Under the pieces are notes generated by a model. That model worked only from the letters and a program-made list of their open reading frames with translations. It was not told the origin of the DNA and searched no databases. A stretch of DNA of 64,000 bases from Mobiluncus massiliensis (lineage in GTDB: Bacteria; Actinomycetota; Actinomycetes; Actinomycetales; Actinomycetaceae). Within the stretch, counting starts at the first letter, position 1. Every line of letters starts with the position of its first letter. Both the position numbers and the translations under genes were made by a program. Location: the NCBI RefSeq assembly GCF_949769255.1, contig NZ_OX458329.1, positions 310,001 to 374,000 on the forward strand, written 5' to 3'. Shown in pieces: positions 36,244-46,238 of the stretch.

Positions 36244-37059
36244 TTAAACCCTGGGCGGGACGCGGTGTCGGCGCCTGTGCAAAATAGCGCTCAGCCTCTG
36301 TTTCGTGCTCTCCCATTCGTGCCAAATCTGGTGGTAGCTCAGTCTGGTAGTCAGATATCCGGCAGCAGTGTTCGACAAATCCCGCTCGCGGTCAATCTCA
36401 AAAGCATTGGGTCTGTCATGAAACTCCCTCCCGTCGCATTCCACTATCCACGAGTTGCCGACCAGCAAGTCTACCCATCCGGGCGCAGTCCGGTTCTGGG
36501 TATGCACGCTGACCCCGCGGCGCTGGAAAAATAATCTGACGCGAGTTTCGCTGCCAGACTGCGCCCCGCGGTCGAGGAACCGGTAGGTTGCAATCTTGTC
36601 CTTTTGTACTCCCGATGCCAGATGTTTGGCCTGGTCATAGCCGATAAGCCCCAGCTGCAGCGCCGATTCCAGCACAATCAGTCCCGTTTCGGCATCGTGA
36701 TAGCGCATGGCTTGGTACAGGCAGTCCTCCAAGTCAAACATGGGGGAGTGCGGGTGGGTGGCGCAGCGGTGGAATTCGGTGAATTCCGCGGCGGGCAGAG
36801 TGGCGTTGCCCGGCAAGATTACGTGTGTTTTGGCTTGGTAGGGAACCCAGAGGCCATACTTTGCGCACCCGGACAGGCACCCCAGCCTGCCCCCGAGTTT
36901 CAGGGCGCGGACGACATCCGGGTCGGCTTCCGACCCGGCATACCAGCCGCGCATAATCCGCCGCAGGTTTCCGGCCTTAACCAAAGCCGCAATTTGCCGC
37001 TTCGTGTACCCCGTGAGCAGCTGTTTTGCCGTGTAAACCCCATAGTTTTTCGTTTTCAT
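36244..37059 (-). CDS. AbiEi-like winged-helix head with DUF559/Vsr-like tail, second copy
   Basis: A 271-residue protein from the ATG at 37059, chosen because AAGGTGGGG precedes it. The N-terminus (YTAKQLLTGYTKRQIAALVKAG) is an AbiEi_4-like winged helix. The C-terminal 100 residues carry SETRVRLFFQRRG, VDLLVGNSWIVECDG and EIDRERD as in DUF559/Vsr-like endonuclease folds. The architecture equals that of the gene at 7425 with low sequence identity. R1 copy 5 lies 70 bases upstream. A solitary regulatory or defence role is inferred; nuclease activity is untested. Confidence 0.7.
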   Translation of the reverse strand: MKTKNYGVYTAKQLLTGYTKRQIAALVKAGNLRRIMRGWYAGSEADPDVVRALKLGGRLGCLSGCAKYGLWVPYQAKTHVILPGNATLPAAEFTEFHRCATHPHSPMFDLEDCLYQAMRYHDAETGLIVLESALQLGLIGYDQAKHLASGVQKDKIATYRFLDRGAQSGSETRVRLFFQRRGVSVHTQNRTAPGWVDLLVGNSWIVECDGREFHDRPNAFEIDRERDLSNTAAGYLTTRLSYHQIWHEWESTKQRLSAILHRRRHRVPPRV

Positions 37060-37150
37060 AACCCCACCTTGCGGCGCGGCTGGGAACGAAATCAACGCCG
37101 ATTCAGATTACCTGTGGAAAACCCTGTTTTCCACAACCCTGTGCCTAAAG

Positions 37151-37215
37151 GGGGAGAATAGCCGGGTAGCTGCCAATAATGGCAGCTACAGCCCATATCC
37201 CACCCTATAAATCTA
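37151..37215. repeat. R1 palindrome, copy 5 (degenerate right arm)
   Basis: Intact left arm and loop AATAAT; the right arm breaks after GGCAGCTAC into AGCCCATATCCCACC, the same variant as copy 1. Confidence 0.75.
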
Positions 37216-37353
37216 ATTAAAAATCTATCCTGGCAAAATATTTGGCAAATCCCACCTCGTTTTCCTGTCCTTCCCTAAATCCCCAGGCCGATGCCGCCAG
37301 TCCCGCGGGGCACCGGCTTGGAAACCTCGTTTCCCGCGCGGTAGCTTGGAAAA

Positions 37354-38184
37354 GTGAGGCGGAAACAAAAGATTGCACTGGCATTCATACTTGCGACCCC
37401 CATTTTTGGGGTCACCACGGCCGAGGCACTCACCGGGGATTTCAACGGAGTCGGCAGCATTATCACCGGGATTCTCACGTCGACGAGTTCCCCCAGCACC
37501 GGTGGCTCGAGCGCCACAGACACCGGTTCTTCCGGCCAAACCAGCGCCACCAGTTCTCACAGCTCATTGCCTTCTTACGGCTCGAACTCATACGTTTATT
37601 CGCCCCCGAAGCCCACCTACAACATTGTCGACATGGAAACCAAGTATGACCCGGAGCTCAACACGTTGACGGTGACGGATCCGAAAACAAAAAAAGTCGT
37701 GGATACGATTTACTTACAGGATTTGAGCTTTATGAGAAATGCCACCGCGGCCATTGACCAAGAAACCCTGACCGAAACCATCCAGGAAAAAATCGAGCCT
37801 CCCACACCGGCGATGGATCCGCCTTCGGCCAACGTAGCTGTGGGCAAGGATGTCTACGCTCACGTCGAGGTCGACCCCCAGCAGTTCCCGGAAAACGTGG
37901 CGGGCCAGGACGTCAATATCTCAGTTGAACCCGCGAGCTTCGAGTGGGATTGGGGCGACGGCGAAACCATGGATTCCGGCGCGGACGCGGGAGCGCCCTG
38001 GCCGGACGGCACCGTCACCCACAAATATCAACATGTCGGCCGCTATGCAATCACCTGCCGGATTCACTGGCGGGGCACCTGGGCTATTGGGAAAGGCGCG
38101 CCTCAGGAAATTCCCGGCGACATCGTCACCGAAAGTACCTCCCCCGAGTTCTTTGTGAAATACCTGGTTTCCTACCTTTCCTAA
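37354..38184 (+). CDS. Secreted PKD-domain protein
   Basis: A 276-residue protein with a signal peptide (basic RRKQK, hydrophobic LAFILATPIFG, cleavage near AEA). A Ser/Thr/Gly-rich linker of about 60 residues follows. The C-terminal 120 residues contain a PKD-like fold: FEWDWGDGETMDSG, then VTHKYQHVGRYAITCRI. PKD domains support extracellular protein or glycan contacts. There is no lipobox, sortase motif or enzymatic domain. The GTG start is not strongly supported by a ribosome site. The neighbouring energy operon starts 174 bases later and is probably independent. Confidence 0.75.
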   Translation: MRRKQKIALAFILATPIFGVTTAEALTGDFNGVGSIITGILTSTSSPSTGGSSATDTGSSGQTSATSSHSSLPSYGSNSYVYSPPKPTYNIVDMETKYDPELNTLTVTDPKTKKVVDTIYLQDLSFMRNATAAIDQETLTETIQEKIEPPTPAMDPPSANVAVGKDVYAHVEVDPQQFPENVAGQDVNISVEPASFEWDWGDGETMDSGADAGAPWPDGTVTHKYQHVGRYAITCRIHWRGTWAIGKGAPQEIPGDIVTESTSPEFFVKYLVSYLS

Positions 38185-38358
38185 ATCCCAATCCGCACCA
38201 ACCCTTGCATTCCGAACAGTTCCGGGGCTACGGGCAAAAAACCTCTGACCCCGAGTCGCCTCGCGGGTAAAGAGATGTTACTAAAATCGGGGTAGGATTC
38301 GAATCACTGGGCCACGGCCACGCAATCCCAAAATCATCCCATCGGAGAGGAATCTGTA

Positions 38359-41300
38359 ATGGTAGACCAGCCGAAGTATCCCGGCAAAGTGGAAGTTATC
38401 AACGGCAACGGCGCGGTTGCCCGCGTGATGAACATGGTGTGTGGAGGGGTCATCGGCTATCCCATCACGCCTTCGACGGAAATCTCGGAGACCTTCGAGG
38501 CTGCGGTAGCGGCGGGTCAAAAGAACGTGTGGGGCCAGCACCCGTTCTTCTTTGAGCCCGAGGGTGAGCACTCCGCCCAGTCCGGGGCGATGGGCGCGGC
38601 CCTGACCGGCGGCAAGTTCGTCTCGAACGCCTCCAGCTCGCAAGGTATCCTCTATGGCTTGGAGTCCCACTATGTCACTGTCGGCAAGCGCATCGGCGGT
38701 TTCGTGCTGCAGGTCGCGGCGCGCGTGGTCTCCCGCCACTCGCTGAACGTGATGGGCGGTCACGACGACGTATATGCCCTGCTCCCAGCCGGTTACACGG
38801 TCCTGTTTGGGGCGAACCCGGAGGAGGCGGCAAACCTGGCCCTGATTTCTTACCGCGCCTCGTCGCTGTCCTTGATTCCGGTGGCGAACTGCATGGACGG
38901 TTTCGCGACTTCCCACATGATGAGCGAAGCGCGCCTGCCGGAAGCCGCGCTGGTCAAGGAATACTTGGGCGACCCCAAGGGCTACATTCCCTGCCCCACC
39001 GCCGCTCAGGAAATCTTGTTTGGCGCCAAAGGCCGGGTTTTCCAGTTCGGTCAGTTCCTGGAGAGCAAAAGGTCGGTGCTGGCGCCTGCCTCCCTCGAGG
39101 CGCTGCGGTCGTTCCTGAACTGCGCCGATAATGCCGAAGCCATCGAAAATGACTGTTGCGGCGAGCTGTTTGACCGGGAAATCGCGGGACATCTGCCCGC
39201 GGCGGAAGTCGCCAAGTGGCGCCGTCAGTGGGTCAACGCTCCGTCGCGAGGCACCCGCAAACTGATCCCCTCCCTGGTGGATGTGGACAATCCGGGCTTG
39301 ACCGGGCCGGTACAAAACCAGCCGGATTTCCAAGCCGGGGTGGCCGACCACCGCACCCACTTTGTCGCGGACGTGCCGCGCTTGGTGCGCCAGGCGATGG
39401 ACGAATATAACGCCTTGACCGGCAGCGATTACGCCCCGGTGAAAACCTTTAACTGCGAGGACGCGGACTTCATCATGGTCGGTGTCGGCTCGATTTGCGA
39501 GGACGTGCGCGCCGTGCTGCCGTACTTGCGTCAGCGGGGTCTCAAGGTCGGTCTGGTCCAGATTGTCATGTTGCAGCCGTTCCCGGAGGCTGAGTTGGTG
39601 GCGGCTCTCAAGGGCGCAAAAGCCGTGACTGTGCTGGAGCGTTCCGACCAGGCGGCCTTGACCAAGTTCGTCAACGGCGCCCTGGTGAAGGCCGGGCAAA
39701 ACGCGGGGGCTGCCAAGCGTGACCTGCCCGCGCGCTACCCGGATATTCCGGCGGTGAAAACCGGGGAAATGCCCCAGTTGTCCACTGGATTCTTTGGCTT
39801 GGGCGGCCACGACGTCCAGCCGCGCCACCTCATCGCCACGTTCAAAGCGATGCAAGCCGGCGACCTCGCTCCCGAGTTCTATATCGGCTCGACGTTCTTT
39901 GCCGATGACGCGACCGGGGAACAAAAGGCGATGCAGGACCGGCTGCGCGAAGCCTACCCGGAAACCGCCAAAATGGCCCTTCACCTGGAAGAAAACCCGA
40001 AAGACCTGCTGCCCAAGGAAGCGATGCGGATCCGGTTCCACTCAGTCGGCGGCTATGGCACGATTGCGACCGGGAAACTGCTGGCCGACATTTTGGCTGA
40101 AATGCTGCACTTGCACAGCAAAGCCGCCCCGAAGTACGGTTCGGAAAAATCGGGGGCGGCCACGAACTACTACATCACGTTGAGCCCGGAAACCATCAGG
40201 ATTACGAACGCTGAGCTGGAGGACGTAGAGATTGTGGTCAGCCCGGACCACATGGTGTTTGCCCACACGAACCCGTTGAAAGGCTTGGCCGAGGGCGGGA
40301 CGTTTATCCTGCAGTCCGACAAGACTCCTGCCGAGTTGTGGGCGAGCCTGCCGCGCCGGGCGAAACAAATCATTCGGGATCGGCACATTAACCTGTTTAT
40401 CCTCGACGCGTTCGGGGTCGCGCTGCAGCACGCCCCTAATCCGGGCTTGCAAACCCGCATGATGGGCGTGGCTTTCATCGGGGCTATCGCCACCAAGGTC
40501 GACCGGATTGCTTCCGGGGCCAGCGAAGCGGATATGTTGGCCAAGATTCGCGAACAGATTGAGCACAAGTTCGGGGCAAAAGGCCCGTCGATTGTGGAGG
40601 CGAATATGGCGGTGGTCAAGGACGGGGCTGCCGCCACGCAAAAGGTCGATTGGGAACAGCTCGACGCTGACCCTGGCGCATCGGGTGACGCGGCCGCGGC
40701 TCAGGGCGGCGAATCCTCCCAGTCCCGCCCGGTTTTGGACGCATCCCTATCAGCCACGATGTGCCAGCGCGGCGCTACCGGCTGCGCGCTGACTGCTGGG
40801 CTGTTTGACCGGGATTATTTCCGGCGGGTCGTGGCGGAACCCTTTGCTCAGGGCACCATCAGCGAAGCCCCGGTTTACCCCGGCACCGGCTACTTCCTGC
40901 CCCCGGCGTCCTCAGCGGAAAAGGATAAGGGTCTGTTCCGCCGTACCATTCCGGTGTTCGACGCGAGCCTGTGTACCGGCTGTATGGAATGCACCTTGGC
41001 CTGCCCGGATGGGGCGATTCCAAACACGGTGTTTGGCATCGACACCTTGCTGCAGACGGCGATAGATCAGTCGGGCGAGGCCGGTGCCTCCCTAAAGTCG
41101 CAGGTGGACGCCATTGCCGGGGCGATGAGCCAGGCACTGCTGGACACGAAGGCGCGTCCGGAAATCGCTGACGTTTTTACCGAGGCTGCGACCTCGCAAA
41201 ACGCCGACCCCGCGGCGGTGGCGGCGGTGGCCGACACCTTGCGGACTTTCCCGGTAGCGCGCACCCGACCGTTCTTTGACTCCACCGAAAAACGCCAACC

Positions 41301-43389
41301 CGGAGCGGGAGTGCTGTTCAGCGCGACGGTTGACCCGTGGAAGTGTACCGGATGTTTGGAATGCGTGGCGGTGTGCGGCCCGAACGCCCTGATTGGCACG
41401 GACCAGGACGACGAGGTGCTGGCCACGACCCAGCAGCGGTTTGCGTTCTTGACGAAACTGCCGAATTCTCCAGCTGAATTCAGCGACCCGAACGGCGGAC
41501 CCAGCCTGGATATGAAACGGATTTTCCTGAATCGCGACAACTATTACGCGACCATCGGCGGGCACGGGGCGTGCCGCGGGTGTGGCGAAGTCACGGCCGT
41601 GCGCCAAACTATGGCTTTGGCCAACGACATCAATAACGGCCGGGTTTCGCGTCACCGCCAGGAACTCGAGGAGTTAGTGGCGGCCCTGGAGGAAAAGCGC
41701 CAAACCGTGACCGATGCTGAGCTTAGCGCCCTGATTGACCAGGTGCGCGAGCGTTTGGAGCAGCGTCTGTACCGTTACGAAGGGCCGGCAGGAGGGCGGG
41801 GCCCGGCGGCCGCGGTGGTCGCGAACTCGACCGGGTGTTCCTCGGTTTATGCCTCGACTGCACCGTTTAACCCCTACCAGCAGCCGTGGGTCAACGGCCT
41901 GTTCCAAGACGCGCAGCCCCTGGCGAAAGGCATTTACGAGGGTCTGGCGGCCGATTTGTCGATGGATGTTTTGGCGCTGCGGCAAGCCCGGGCCATCCTC
42001 GCTGGTGCGACCGGTGCGGCCATTCCATCCGATGCTCCGGAATGGAAACAGTTCACGGACGAGGAACTCGCGTTGATGCCCGCGGTCATGTCCATCGGCG
42101 GCGACGGCGCGTCCTATGACATTGGCTTCGGGGCGATGAGCCGTATCCTGGCGTCCGGCACCCCGATTAAGATGCTGGTGTTAAACACGGGAGCCTACTC
42201 CAACACGGGCGGCCAAGCCTCCACGGCCTCGCTGGAAGGCCAGGATGCTGACCTGTCCCGCTACGGCAAATACTTGAAAGGCAAGTCTGAGCAGCGCAAA
42301 GAGCTGGGCCTGTTGGCGGCCATGCACCCCAACGTCCTGGTGGTGTCCACCTCCACGGCTTACCAGGGACACTTCCTTAAGAACGTGTCGCGCGCCCTAG
42401 CCCAGGTCGACTACCCGGCGCTGATAGACGTGTACACGCCCTGCCAGCCCGAACACGGTATCGGGGACGACATGGCTAGTGAACACAGCCGCTTGGCGGT
42501 GAAATCGCGTATCAGCCCGCTGTTTGTCCACGAACCGGCCCACGCCGAGTTCAGCGACCGCTTCATCATTGACGGTAACCCGGATGTGAAAAAGCTGTGG
42601 TCGAGCTACAAACTCAGCTACCATGACGCGGACGGCAAGGCCCAGCTGATGGACCTGCCCTACACGCCAGCGGACTTTGCCTACTCTGAGCTGCGGTTTA
42701 AGAAACACTTCCAGCCGCTGCCGGATAACGCCGAAAACCCGACGACCGTAGCGGATTATGTAGAGATGGACCCGGCCACTCGTGAAACCGCTACTCCATT
42801 TATCTTTACGACCGGCGCGGACGGAGGCTTGGCAAAAATCCAAGTGTCGCCCTCCATCGTGAAACTGACCGAGCAATGCCGCGAACACTGGACTTTCCTG
42901 CAATACCTGGCCGGACAAGACCTGGCTGAGGCCCGCAAGGCGCACGCCGACCTGGAAAAGGAGCTGACCGAAGCTCGTGACGCCGCCGCGAAGTCGCAGG
43001 AAGAAACCATTGAACTCATCGCGAAAGCGATGGCAGAAGTCGCCGCGACCGGCACGACCACGACGCCGCTGCCGTTCTTGGGCGGATTCGGCGGGGGAGC
43101 GAGCTCCGCTGGGGGCGCCTCCGGAACCGCCGCCCCTGACACCGCCCCGGCAGACTCGGGCGCGCCCTTTCGCTACGACATAGCGAAAATCGCCCAATGT
43201 ACGGACTGCAAGACCTGCTACCAAGAGATTCCCGAATACTTCGAGGCGTCCACGGAAATCATTGACGGCAAGCCCACCCCGGTGGCGCGGCTCATTCCCG
43301 GCTCGCTGGAAAACGTGGAGGTGACCGACGAACTGCGCGCCCGGGTCGCGAAAGTCGTCGCGAACTGTGACGCGGAAATCATCTTGTGA
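38359..43389 (+). CDS. nifJ: Pyruvate (2-oxoacid):ferredoxin oxidoreductase, extended single-chain form
   Basis: A 1676-residue iron-sulfur TPP enzyme, about 500 residues longer than usual NifJ. The N-terminal part has GYPITPSTEISE (pyruvate site region), followed by the CoA/transketolase-like and gamma (GGYGTIATGKLLADIL) domains. Two 4Fe-4S motifs follow, CTGCMECTLACP (about 872) and CTGCLECVAVCGP (about 996), then CRGCG and the TPP site GGDGASYDIG...NTGAYSNTGGQ (about 1247-1290). A Gly/Ala linker leads to a C-terminal module with CTDCKTC (about 1614). It makes acetyl-CoA and reduced ferredoxin. GAGAGGA precedes the ATG. The next gene starts 18 bases after the stop. Confidence 0.85.
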   Translation: MVDQPKYPGKVEVINGNGAVARVMNMVCGGVIGYPITPSTEISETFEAAVAAGQKNVWGQHPFFFEPEGEHSAQSGAMGAALTGGKFVSNASSSQGILYGLESHYVTVGKRIGGFVLQVAARVVSRHSLNVMGGHDDVYALLPAGYTVLFGANPEEAANLALISYRASSLSLIPVANCMDGFATSHMMSEARLPEAALVKEYLGDPKGYIPCPTAAQEILFGAKGRVFQFGQFLESKRSVLAPASLEALRSFLNCADNAEAIENDCCGELFDREIAGHLPAAEVAKWRRQWVNAPSRGTRKLIPSLVDVDNPGLTGPVQNQPDFQAGVADHRTHFVADVPRLVRQAMDEYNALTGSDYAPVKTFNCEDADFIMVGVGSICEDVRAVLPYLRQRGLKVGLVQIVMLQPFPEAELVAALKGAKAVTVLERSDQAALTKFVNGALVKAGQNAGAAKRDLPARYPDIPAVKTGEMPQLSTGFFGLGGHDVQPRHLIATFKAMQAGDLAPEFYIGSTFFADDATGEQKAMQDRLREAYPETAKMALHLEENPKDLLPKEAMRIRFHSVGGYGTIATGKLLADILAEMLHLHSKAAPKYGSEKSGAATNYYITLSPETIRITNAELEDVEIVVSPDHMVFAHTNPLKGLAEGGTFILQSDKTPAELWASLPRRAKQIIRDRHINLFILDAFGVALQHAPNPGLQTRMMGVAFIGAIATKVDRIASGASEADMLAKIREQIEHKFGAKGPSIVEANMAVVKDGAAATQKVDWEQLDADPGASGDAAAAQGGESSQSRPVLDASLSATMCQRGATGCALTAGLFDRDYFRRVVAEPFAQGTISEAPVYPGTGYFLPPASSAEKDKGLFRRTIPVFDASLCTGCMECTLACPDGAIPNTVFGIDTLLQTAIDQSGEAGASLKSQVDAIAGAMSQALLDTKARPEIADVFTEAATSQNADPAAVAAVADTLRTFPVARTRPFFDSTEKRQPGAGVLFSATVDPWKCTGCLECVAVCGPNALIGTDQDDEVLATTQQRFAFLTKLPNSPAEFSDPNGGPSLDMKRIFLNRDNYYATIGGHGACRGCGEVTAVRQTMALANDINNGRVSRHRQELEELVAALEEKRQTVTDAELSALIDQVRERLEQRLYRYEGPAGGRGPAAAVVANSTGCSSVYASTAPFNPYQQPWVNGLFQDAQPLAKGIYEGLAADLSMDVLALRQARAILAGATGAAIPSDAPEWKQFTDEELALMPAVMSIGGDGASYDIGFGAMSRILASGTPIKMLVLNTGAYSNTGGQASTASLEGQDADLSRYGKYLKGKSEQRKELGLLAAMHPNVLVVSTSTAYQGHFLKNVSRALAQVDYPALIDVYTPCQPEHGIGDDMASEHSRLAVKSRISPLFVHEPAHAEFSDRFIIDGNPDVKKLWSSYKLSYHDADGKAQLMDLPYTPADFAYSELRFKKHFQPLPDNAENPTTVADYVEMDPATRETATPFIFTTGADGGLAKIQVSPSIVKLTEQCREHWTFLQYLAGQDLAEARKAHADLEKELTEARDAAAKSQEETIELIAKAMAEVAATGTTTTPLPFLGGFGGGASSAGGASGTAAPDTAPADSGAPFRYDIAKIAQCTDCKTCYQEIPEYFEASTEIIDGKPTPVARLIPGSLENVEVTDELRARVAKVVANCDAEIIL

Positions 43390-43406
43390 CCAGGGAGGGG
43401 AAAACG

Positions 43407-46238
43407 ATGCTTGACACGACGAACACGGTGCAGCTAAACATTTTGGAACGCCGGTTTAACGCTGACCCGAAACTCTTTCAAGCCATGTTTGTGGCCGAGG
43501 GCCTGGCCCAGCTGCACGCGGCTTTTGACGCCGGGGAACTACCCGAGGCCATGACCCTGAAAATTTGGGAGCTGCTGGAGCGCGAGGACACGGTGGGGCG
43601 CATCATGATGCGTTTCCTGTGGAACCTGCCGCTGGGCAAGAAACGCGTGTTTATCCGCGCGATTGACACCTGGCTGTCCGAACGCTACCCGATGTTTGCG
43701 GGGGTGAGCGAAAACTGGCCCGCTGCTAACCACGTCGCCCCTTACGTGCGCCCGGCCTCCCAGCGGGTACACGACTTTGACCTGGTCACGCAAGGGTATC
43801 TGGGATATCTGACCCAGGGCTATTCCCAGCGGGAAGTCGACCTGTTCGTGTGGCTCGAATCGATGCGGGACAAGCACTGTGCGGATCGGCCCTGTGAGTT
43901 GGGCGAATTCCTGCAGGGGCGCAAAGTCGGGGGCTGCCCGGTCCAGATTCACGTCCCGGACGTCATGGAGGCCATCGCGGAGGGTGATTTTGACCGGGCG
44001 CTGCGCATCGTGGAGGAGTCGAATCCGCTGCCGAACGTGACCGGGCGGGTTTGTCCCCAGGAGCTGCAGTGTCAAGGGGTGTGCGTGCACAAGGCGCGTC
44101 CCATCGAGATCGGTCAGTTGGAGTGGTTCTTGCCCCAGCGGGAGAAAATCGTGCACGGCAACGAGGTGATTCTCAAGCGTTTCGAAGGCCGTCCCGACCC
44201 GTGGCAGACCGCGGACAAGCCCCCGATTGCTATCGTCGGTTCGGGTCCTTCCGGGCTGATTAACGCGTTCTTGCTGGCGAACCAGGGTTTTCCGGTCACA
44301 GTGTTCGAGGCGTTCCACACCCTGGGTGGGGTGCTGAAGTACGGGATTCCCGAGTTCCGCTTGCCCAATGAGCTGGTCGACGACGTGGTGGACAAGATTC
44401 GCCTGCTGGGCGGGCGTTTCGTGACGAACTTCGTGGTGGGCAAGACCGCGACTTTAGACGACTTGAAAGCGGCCGGTTTTTGGCGCATCTTCGTCGGTAC
44501 GGGCGCGGGGTTGCCGAAGTTTATGAACGTGCCCGGCGAGCACCTCAACGGGGTCATGAGCGCCAACGAGTTCCTGACCCGCGTAAACCTGATGCACGGC
44601 AACCTGCCCGACTATGACACACCCCTGCCCGAAGTCGCCGGGAAAGAAATCCTGGTGATCGGCGGAGGAAACACGGCAATGGACGCGGCACGCACCGCCC
44701 GGCGCTTGGGCGGTCACGTCACTATCGTGTACCGGCGCACGAAAGCCGAGATGCCGGCCCGTGTGGAGGAACTGCATCACGCTTTGGAAGAGGGCATTGT
44801 CGTGGCTGAGCTGCGCTCGCCCACCGAGTTTCACGAGGACGAAAACCACCATGTCGCGGGAGCCAGCGTGGGGGTGATGGAGCTGGGGGAGCCTGACGAG
44901 TCCGGGCGGCGTCGGCCTCAACCGACCGGGGAAATCCTGGAAATGGATGCTGACCTGGTGATTATGGCGCTTGGTAACAGTTCCAACCCGATTATTCGCG
45001 ATTCGCAGCCTGACCTGGCAGTCCAGCAGTGGGGCGCTATCAAGGTCGGGAAAGAGGCTGCCGGCGGGGCTGGTGCTGATGGTGGTGATGGGGCTGATGG
45101 CGCTGATGGTGGTGATGGTGGTGATGGGGCCGCCGAACCCCCCTCACAAGCCACCAACCTGGAAGGAATCTACTCCGGCGGGGACGCTTCTCGCGGCGGC
45201 TCGACCGCGATTAAGGCAGCTGGAGACGGCCAAGCGGCCGCCCGCCAGATGGGGGACCTGGCCGTGCACCTGAAACCGGAGGAAGTCCGCCAGCGGGTGC
45301 AACGCGCTTTGGAATACACGCAAAGCGCCGCCTCGGCCTACCGAATCTTGGAAAAACGCCAACTGTCGGAACGGACTTGGGAAATGAAACTGCACGCCCC
45401 GGCAGTCGCCCGCGCGGTGCAGCCCGGCCAGTTCGCCCGCTTCATGACCCACGAAAAAGGCGAGCTGATTCCCCTGACCGTGGCCGATTTTGACCGGGAG
45501 CAGGGCTGGATTTCCATCGTGGTGCAAGCGGTGGGTAAATCGACCCAGATTATGTGCGCGATGGAGGTTGGTCAGGCGTTTTACGGGATTGCCGGGCCGC
45601 TGGGCTTGGCGTCAAAGATGGAACGTTTTGACCCGGCCACCCAAAGCGTGTGCTTCGTGGCTGGTGGGGTTGGGTTAGCGCCCGCCTATCCGATTGTGCG
45701 CAAACACTTGGAGCTGGGCAATCACGTGACCCTGGTGCTAGGGGCGCGCAATCGCGACCTGCTGTTCTGGACCGACCCGGACGGGGATCCGGCCGGGGAT
45801 AGCCCGGAGCGTGTTGAAGTGCTGCGTCGCCAGTACCCGGATTTGCTGGATGTGGTGTTGACCTCGGACGATGGGTCGTTTGGGCGTCAGGGCGTGGTGA
45901 CGTTGCCGCTGGAAGAAATGCTGCGGGACGGCCGCGGCGATGGGCGCCAGATTGCGGAAATCACCACTATCGGTCCGCCCATCATGATGAAGTTTGTCTG
46001 CCTGTTGACCGCGAAGTACGGCGTGCCCACCGTCGCGTCGCTGAACTCGATTATGGTTGACGCGACCGGGATGTGCGGAGCCTGCATGGTGCCTTTCAAC
46101 GACCCGGAAACCGGCAAGCTGGTGCGCAAACACGCCTGTATCGACGGCCCTGAGCTGGACGGACACGCTATCGATTGGGACAAATTCCTGCCCCGATTCA
46201 ACCAGTTTAAGGCCCAAGAAAAAGCCGCCCTCAAGTAA
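43407..46238 (+). CDS. NfnB-NfnA-like fused ferredoxin:NADP oxidoreductase
   Basis: A 943-residue flavoprotein. The N-terminal half is GltD/NfnB-like: Fer4_20 cysteines in GRVCPQELQCQGVC, FAD site IAIVGSGPSGLINA (about 273), NAD(P) site ILVIGGGNTAMDAARTARRL (about 415). Residues about 551-575 are a Gly/Ala/Asp-only insert. The C-terminal third is NfnA/DHODB-like, with FAD/NAD domains (FVAGGVGLAPAYPIV) and 2Fe-2S cysteines in MCGACMVP...HACIDGP. Nfn enzymes couple reduced ferredoxin and NADH to NADP+ reduction; the two subunits are here one chain. The ATG at 43407 follows GGGAGGGG. Operonic position suggests it uses ferredoxin reduced by the upstream enzyme. Confidence 0.85.
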   Translation: MLDTTNTVQLNILERRFNADPKLFQAMFVAEGLAQLHAAFDAGELPEAMTLKIWELLEREDTVGRIMMRFLWNLPLGKKRVFIRAIDTWLSERYPMFAGVSENWPAANHVAPYVRPASQRVHDFDLVTQGYLGYLTQGYSQREVDLFVWLESMRDKHCADRPCELGEFLQGRKVGGCPVQIHVPDVMEAIAEGDFDRALRIVEESNPLPNVTGRVCPQELQCQGVCVHKARPIEIGQLEWFLPQREKIVHGNEVILKRFEGRPDPWQTADKPPIAIVGSGPSGLINAFLLANQGFPVTVFEAFHTLGGVLKYGIPEFRLPNELVDDVVDKIRLLGGRFVTNFVVGKTATLDDLKAAGFWRIFVGTGAGLPKFMNVPGEHLNGVMSANEFLTRVNLMHGNLPDYDTPLPEVAGKEILVIGGGNTAMDAARTARRLGGHVTIVYRRTKAEMPARVEELHHALEEGIVVAELRSPTEFHEDENHHVAGASVGVMELGEPDESGRRRPQPTGEILEMDADLVIMALGNSSNPIIRDSQPDLAVQQWGAIKVGKEAAGGAGADGGDGADGADGGDGGDGAAEPPSQATNLEGIYSGGDASRGGSTAIKAAGDGQAAARQMGDLAVHLKPEEVRQRVQRALEYTQSAASAYRILEKRQLSERTWEMKLHAPAVARAVQPGQFARFMTHEKGELIPLTVADFDREQGWISIVVQAVGKSTQIMCAMEVGQAFYGIAGPLGLASKMERFDPATQSVCFVAGGVGLAPAYPIVRKHLELGNHVTLVLGARNRDLLFWTDPDGDPAGDSPERVEVLRRQYPDLLDVVLTSDDGSFGRQGVVTLPLEEMLRDGRGDGRQIAEITTIGPPIMMKFVCLLTAKYGVPTVASLNSIMVDATGMCGACMVPFNDPETGKLVRKHACIDGPELDGHAIDWDKFLPRFNQFKAQEKAALK

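Noticed and set aside
38281..40041. 586-codon frame antisense to the oxidoreductase gene
   Set aside because: Same antisense effect; the plus-strand frame has all the enzyme motifs.
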